Positions 8,088 through 11,166 of a stretch of DNA of 11,166 nt are shown here, one piece after another. Position 1 is the first letter of the stretch. The number at the start of each line of letters is the position of its first letter. The DNA comes from Beroe ovata (Eukaryota; Ctenophora; Nuda; Beroida; Beroidae), in the NCBI GenBank assembly GCA_946803715.1, contig CAMPET010000023.1:383234-394399 (forward strand), written 5' to 3'. Made by a program: the position numbers and the translations under genes. A model generated the notes under the pieces. It did not search any database, was not told the origin of the DNA, and saw only the letters and a program-made list of their open reading frames with translations.

Positions 8088-10701
8088 ATTTCTATTTACT
8101 GTTGGCCCTGATTTGCTTGAGTGAATGCAAAATACTGTCTGTTCACCCTAAGTACAGTAAAACAAAGAGACCTATTCAAATCAATGGGAACTTCACTCAA
8201 CAATCAGAGGAGAACAATAGGAACAAAAGAAGTGCATTTGATGACCATGGATCAGATTGGTCTGATAAGATAAAAATGAAGAAGGTGATAAATCTATGTT
8301 ATTATTTGGTTGTTTGTCTGTTTGTTTGTCTGGTTGTCTGTCATGAAATGTACATGCTGATTTTGAAGTTAAGTGCGTGTTGCCATGGACTTGTGCTAAT
8401 ACTGTAATAGTGAACTGGGAGCTCATTTCTGCTGATGGTGCTTTGATTACATTGCTCCTTCTGTTCTTTTTCACTCTTTAGGAACAATGCACATGCTGAT
8501 TGGAGCAATGATTCTACATGATATAATCTTCAATGATACAAAGTGAATTAAAGGTAGGTTTATAGAATTGCTTGCCAAATAAAGCATACATGTGTTTCAG
8601 TCAGTACTGAAAGATGATGCCCATACAACCGCATATGTTGAATGGGGTGGAACTGACAAAAGCAGTGACACTATTATTGTTCTCACAAGAGATTCTGAGC
8701 CAACGTGAGTCACTCTTTGAGTCGAATTATTTGAGTCCAAGTTCATTTAAGATGCTCTTTTCATACTGGCATTCTATTTCAGGGAGAGCACACTGTATGT
8801 TAGTACAGACTATGGAGCAACATTCAACAGTGTCAGTGTCACAGTGGACGGTCGGAAAGCTATCTGCTCCTATGTGTACCAGAGCCCATCTAACAACAAA
8901 ATGGTTGGTACTTGTCCAGTGATTTAGTCTATAATCTCTTCTATCAGGCAGACAATGACTTATACTTTCTATCAGTTCATGCTGAATGATGTCTCAAACA
9001 AAGCAGTCATTGTTTCCTATGACGAGGGTAAATCTTGGCAAACCTACATGACTGACTTCACACCCTCCACTATTGAGCATCACCCCAAAGTAGAGCGACT
9101 CCTCCTTTCCCATGATCGAACTACCCAAAAGCTGTACCTGTCCCGTGACTTTGGACAATCCTGGACTCTTATACCTGCTGATGACAAAGTTGTCGATTTC
9201 TACTGGTATGAGTTTGAACTACTAACTACATGATTTCCTGATTATCTACCACCGAATGACACCTCATTATCTACCACCGTTTTCGCGTTTAGTTATCTAT
9301 AACATCTCTTGTTCGATCAGGGGCACGTCTCAGTTTGACGCTACAAACGACATTTTCCTCGTTACTTCTAATCCAGGTGCGTACAACTGCGAACCACTAG
9401 TGCCAATGTCATGGTACATGTTGTTATGGTAACGGTAAAAATGACGTGTTATATTTTCTCGCAGATGGCACAAAGAGGGTTGTCTTAAGTTCAAACTTCT
9501 TCAAGACATCGAAGACTGTCATTGCTGACGGAGTACTTGAGTTTTCCCTTGTGGACGACTTTTACTTTTATGCCAAGAAGGTATGATACCCGGTGCTCCT
9601 CTCAGCATTCTAGAAGTAGAGCCATTTTCACTCACACTGTGCTACCCCCAAAACACATTCTCTCTCGCATTCTGCAATTAGGATAGAAATCTCTAGTCTC
9701 TACATCTTTGCGAGGTGCACTACAGTCCCTCTCACTGTCATGCCTAAGCAATCAGACCAAATGCAGACACACACACACAAAAAAAATATCGGATTCAATA
9801 TATAATGCGGTGTTGTATTCTGCATTGCTGTGATTGGAAGGCAAGGAACAGCGATATCATTCTCTTACAGTGTTATCCCATGCAATCATTACTAACCCCC
9901 CTCGCTCACACACTGTCACACTCACACACTGAGTCACGCGGGGTGTTTATTTCAGGCCACGCCACGTCATCACACCACATCACGCCACCATCGCCACCAT
10001 CACAAAACGTCACCCAGCAACTCCTCTCAGTCTACACATGAGAATCACGGTGACTTGGATCGGGACCTCTTCATCTCGTATGATAGGGACCCTGCTGTGA
10101 AGGCTCAGTTTCCCCCGGAAACACTGGACAACCCCTCCACCGTGAGTAGAAAGTGTTTCCTGGCCCCCTTATTCTGGTGTTTTCTCTCCCACCCCCTTGA
10201 TTGGGGTTTAGAGGGGGGTGTTTTTCTCTTTTGATGATTTGAGTTTAGAGTAAGGCTGATGTTACTTCAATCTATAGATTATCGAACAGTACGATTTTGT
10301 CACCGTGATACTGTTATACCTAGTGATAGGTATATCTAGTGATAGGCGTTTCGTAGGTTTGGGGAATTAATTGGGAAGGTTACTTTGAGTAGCATCATGT
10401 GTAAATCAGTCTGGTGCAATGAGTGATTACCTTACAGTGGGGTATGACAAAGTGTGTGTGTGTGTGTGTATGTGCTCAAATCATGAATATCATTATCCAC
10501 GTTCTCTCACACAGCACACACACACCCCCAGGAATTCTTCATTGCTGACGCTGGTGAGGGACAAGCGTTTGTAGCAGTGTCACACCGTGACAACATGACA
10601 CATCTCTATGTCACCGAACACAAGGGTAAAAATCTGGTCCTTAGTTTGGAGCGGATACTGTTCACCAACAAGGCTAGCTACGAAGTTGTCACCTGGCTCG
10701 A
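8084..10701 (+). CDS. SORL1: SORL1-like VPS10-domain sorting receptor, 5' part (8 coding exons)
   Basis: Exons: 8084-8284, 8601-8704, 8783-8903, 8952-9205, 9321-9376, 9465-9580, 9956 (or 10031)-10141, 10532-10701; the gene continues past the window. About 402 codons are seen. SORL1 binds cargo with its VPS10 propeller and moves it between Golgi, endosomes and the surface. Visible: signal peptide 1-15; propeptide to a furin site RNKR at 46-49, followed by SAFDD; blade motifs VSTDYGATF (108-116), VSYDEGKSW (163-171), LSRDFGQSW (205-213) and LSSNFF; the stretch KIKMKKSVLKDDAHTTAYVEW, which aligns with the SORL1 mature N-terminus; and EFFIADAGEGQAFVAVSHRD (347-366). N-glycosylation sites lie at Asn36 and Asn367, the latter matching a human site. 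The SORL1 class is chosen over sortilin/SorCS because of loop spacing and the FF and IADA segments; the downstream LDL-receptor and FN3 parts that would prove it are not in the window. Uncertain points: the exon 7 acceptor and the 48-bp intron 3. Confidence 0.9.
8305..8341 (+). repeat. TTTG/TCTG low-complexity tract in SORL1 intron 1
   Basis: Degenerate tetranucleotide repeat of TTTG, TCTG and GTTG units beginning 20 nt after the exon 1 donor. U/G-rich tracts so close to a donor are typical binding places for splicing regulators such as CELF proteins; that role is inference. Confidence 0.7.
8482..8553 (+). other. Candidate stop-containing cassette exon in SORL1 intron 1
   Basis: Preceded by TTCTTTTTCACTCTTTAG and followed by AAAG|GTAGGT, both better than several sites used in this gene. 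Joined to exon 1 it reads five codons and then TGA at 8497-8499; the other two frames also contain stops. Skipping it joins KIKMKK directly to SVLKDD, which matches the family, so it is not part of the main protein. Confidence 0.4.
9241..9279. repeat. 14-bp direct repeat in SORL1 intron 4
   Basis: ATTATCTACCACCG occurs at 9241-9254 and 9266-9279 with no mismatch. No function suggested. Confidence 0.85.
9581..9955 (+). other. SORL1 intron 6
   Basis: 375-bp intron (donor GTATGA, acceptor TTTATTTCAG). It holds a CA/poly-A tract at 9767-9786 and CACACT-type repeats at 9906-9931. An open frame starting at 9805 runs through it into exon 7 and is not an independent gene. Confidence 0.65.
9767..9786. 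repeat. Short (CA)n followed by poly-A
   Basis: ACACACACACACA followed by a run of A within SORL1 intron 6. Confidence 0.9.
10452..10469. repeat. (GT)n tract in SORL1 intron 7
   Basis: Nine GT units about 60 bp upstream of exon 8. It is complementary to the CA tract at 10508-10526. Confidence 0.95.
10508..10526. repeat. CA-rich tract abutting the exon 8 acceptor
   Basis: CACACAG followed by CACACACACAC leads directly into CCCCAG and exon 8, so the repeat takes the place of a polypyrimidine tract. Confidence 0.9.
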
Positions 10702-10705
10702 GTAA

Positions 10706-10739
10706 GTGTGTGTGTGTGTGTGTGTGTGAGTGTGTGTGT
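10706..10739. repeat. (GT)n tract directly after the exon 8 donor
   Basis: The donor GTAAGT runs straight into a (GT)n repeat with one AG interruption at 10729-10730. It is reverse-complementary to the CA tract on the other side of exon 8. Confidence 0.95.
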
Positions 10740-10777
10740 TACTTACTTGTGTTACTTGTGGTAGATTCGTAGTGAGA

Positions 10778-11166
10778 CTAGCTGGCCATCCCTTGAGCGG
10801 CACCACCGTAGTTGAGGAGACTGTTGTTGTGCTCGACACCGTAACCCGCAATCGGAGGACGATCAGGGATCGTATCAAGGTGTTTTTGCAACGCGGATTT
10901 GAAAACGGAAAGCGGAAATGCAGTAGTTACTACTGCCGGCAGTGTGTTCCAGAGACGGGGTGCTCGTGCAGCAAAGCTATGTTCGAAAAGAGACTTAGCC
11001 CGGCGACCTCTGGTTTCAGGAATAGGTGGGACAATGGCCTTAACCCCGAGTCTGCCAGGGGGACGGAACGACAAATCGGTGGAGTTAGGGGTCAGACCGT
11101 GGAGGATTTTCCATGCGTGGATGATGGTATATCGCTCTCGGCGACGTTGCAATGACATGAGACCGA
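10778..11166 (-). mobile_element. C-terminal end of a CR1/L2/Jockey-type LINE ORF2, partial
   Basis: Minus-strand frame open from the window edge to TAG at 10778-10780, at least 128 residues with no break. It reads SLQRRRERYTIIHAWKILHG, then SFAARAPRLWNTLP and SVFKSALQKHL, the order typical of the region after the reverse-transcriptase domain in Jockey-superfamily LINEs (RRR..Y..I..WKI..G, WN.LP, FK..L). The RT core and endonuclease would lie to the right, outside the window. The 3' end is near 10740-10765, where (gene strand) CAAGTAA/GTAACAC repeats merge into the microsatellite; a short tandem tail is usual for CR1/L2 types. It lies antisense in SORL1 intron 8. The intact frame suggests a fairly recent insertion. 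Confidence 0.85.

Larger units (their letters stand above)
10142..10531 (+). other. SORL1 intron 7
   Basis: 390-bp intron with a strong GTGAGT donor. It contains a GGGGTTTAGAGGGGGGTG purine-rich patch near 10204-10221, a (GT)n tract at 10452-10469 and a CA-rich tract leading straight into the acceptor CCCCCAG. No nested gene was recognised. Confidence 0.65.

Noticed and set aside
8285-8407. Read-through of SORL1 exon 1 into a hydrophobic VCLFVCLVV segment as a membrane anchor
   Set aside because: The segment translates a TTTG/TCTG repeat after a splice donor, and splicing at 8284 restores the family sequence.
8614-8922. Open frame over SORL1 exons 2-3 in another frame
   Set aside because: The frame with family similarity uses exons 8601-8704 and 8783-8903.
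10730-11155. Plus-strand 141-codon frame with many Cys and Arg
   Set aside because: Antisense of the LINE ORF2 end, whose WN.LP and FK..L motifs on the minus strand explain the open frame. Its ATTCGTAGTG start is also not a credible SORL1 exon 9.
1-11166. CRISPR array, bacterial operon or tRNA/rRNA genes
   Set aside because: The repeats are microsatellites or intronic duplications, the genes are spliced, and no cloverleaf or rRNA core was seen.

Overview
The window is animal nuclear DNA. Three protein genes are split by GT-AG introns of about 50-490 bp, and CA/TG microsatellites and a LINE fragment are present. Short introns, three genes in 11 kb and the gene set (coactosin, ERGIC-53, a sortilin-family receptor) suggest an invertebrate with a compact genome. 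A sponge or another early-branching animal would fit, but the sequence alone does not settle this. All exon models below were built by hand: each junction has a donor and acceptor, the phase is consistent across it, and the joined protein matches the family in order.

Layout. 1-1273: microsatellites and non-coding sequence. 1274-2149 (+): complete coactosin-like gene, 4 coding exons, 150 aa. 2150-3206: AT-rich intergenic space between convergent genes. 3207-6480 (-): complete ERGIC-53/LMAN1 gene, 11 coding exons, 454 aa, ending in the ER-exit/retrieval tail KKFF. 6481-8083: spacer between two divergent genes; it holds a cluster of GAA/TTC dyads, a 107-bp palindromic foldback element with a perfect 8-bp target-site duplication, and a repeat-rich hairpin block. 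8084 to beyond the window (+): the 5' part of a SORL1-like VPS10 receptor, 8 coding exons covering signal peptide, propeptide, furin site and the first blades of the propeller. 10778-11166 (-): C-terminal end of a CR1/L2/Jockey-type LINE ORF2 lying antisense in SORL1 intron 8.

Two of the genes act in the same broad pathway. LMAN1 carries glycoproteins from ER to Golgi, and SORL1 sorts cargo between Golgi, endosome and surface. They are transcribed head to head from a 1.6-kb spacer. Coactosin is an actin-binding protein with no evident link to them.

The points most worth a second look are: the foldback element with its duplication; a His-rich 25-residue segment of the SORL1 propeller set by two in-frame acceptors 75 nt apart; SORL1 exon 8 bracketed by complementary CA and TG repeats; a candidate stop-containing cassette exon in SORL1 intron 1; the HSE-like dyads upstream of LMAN1; and an acceptor-like site just 5' of each of the three start codons.
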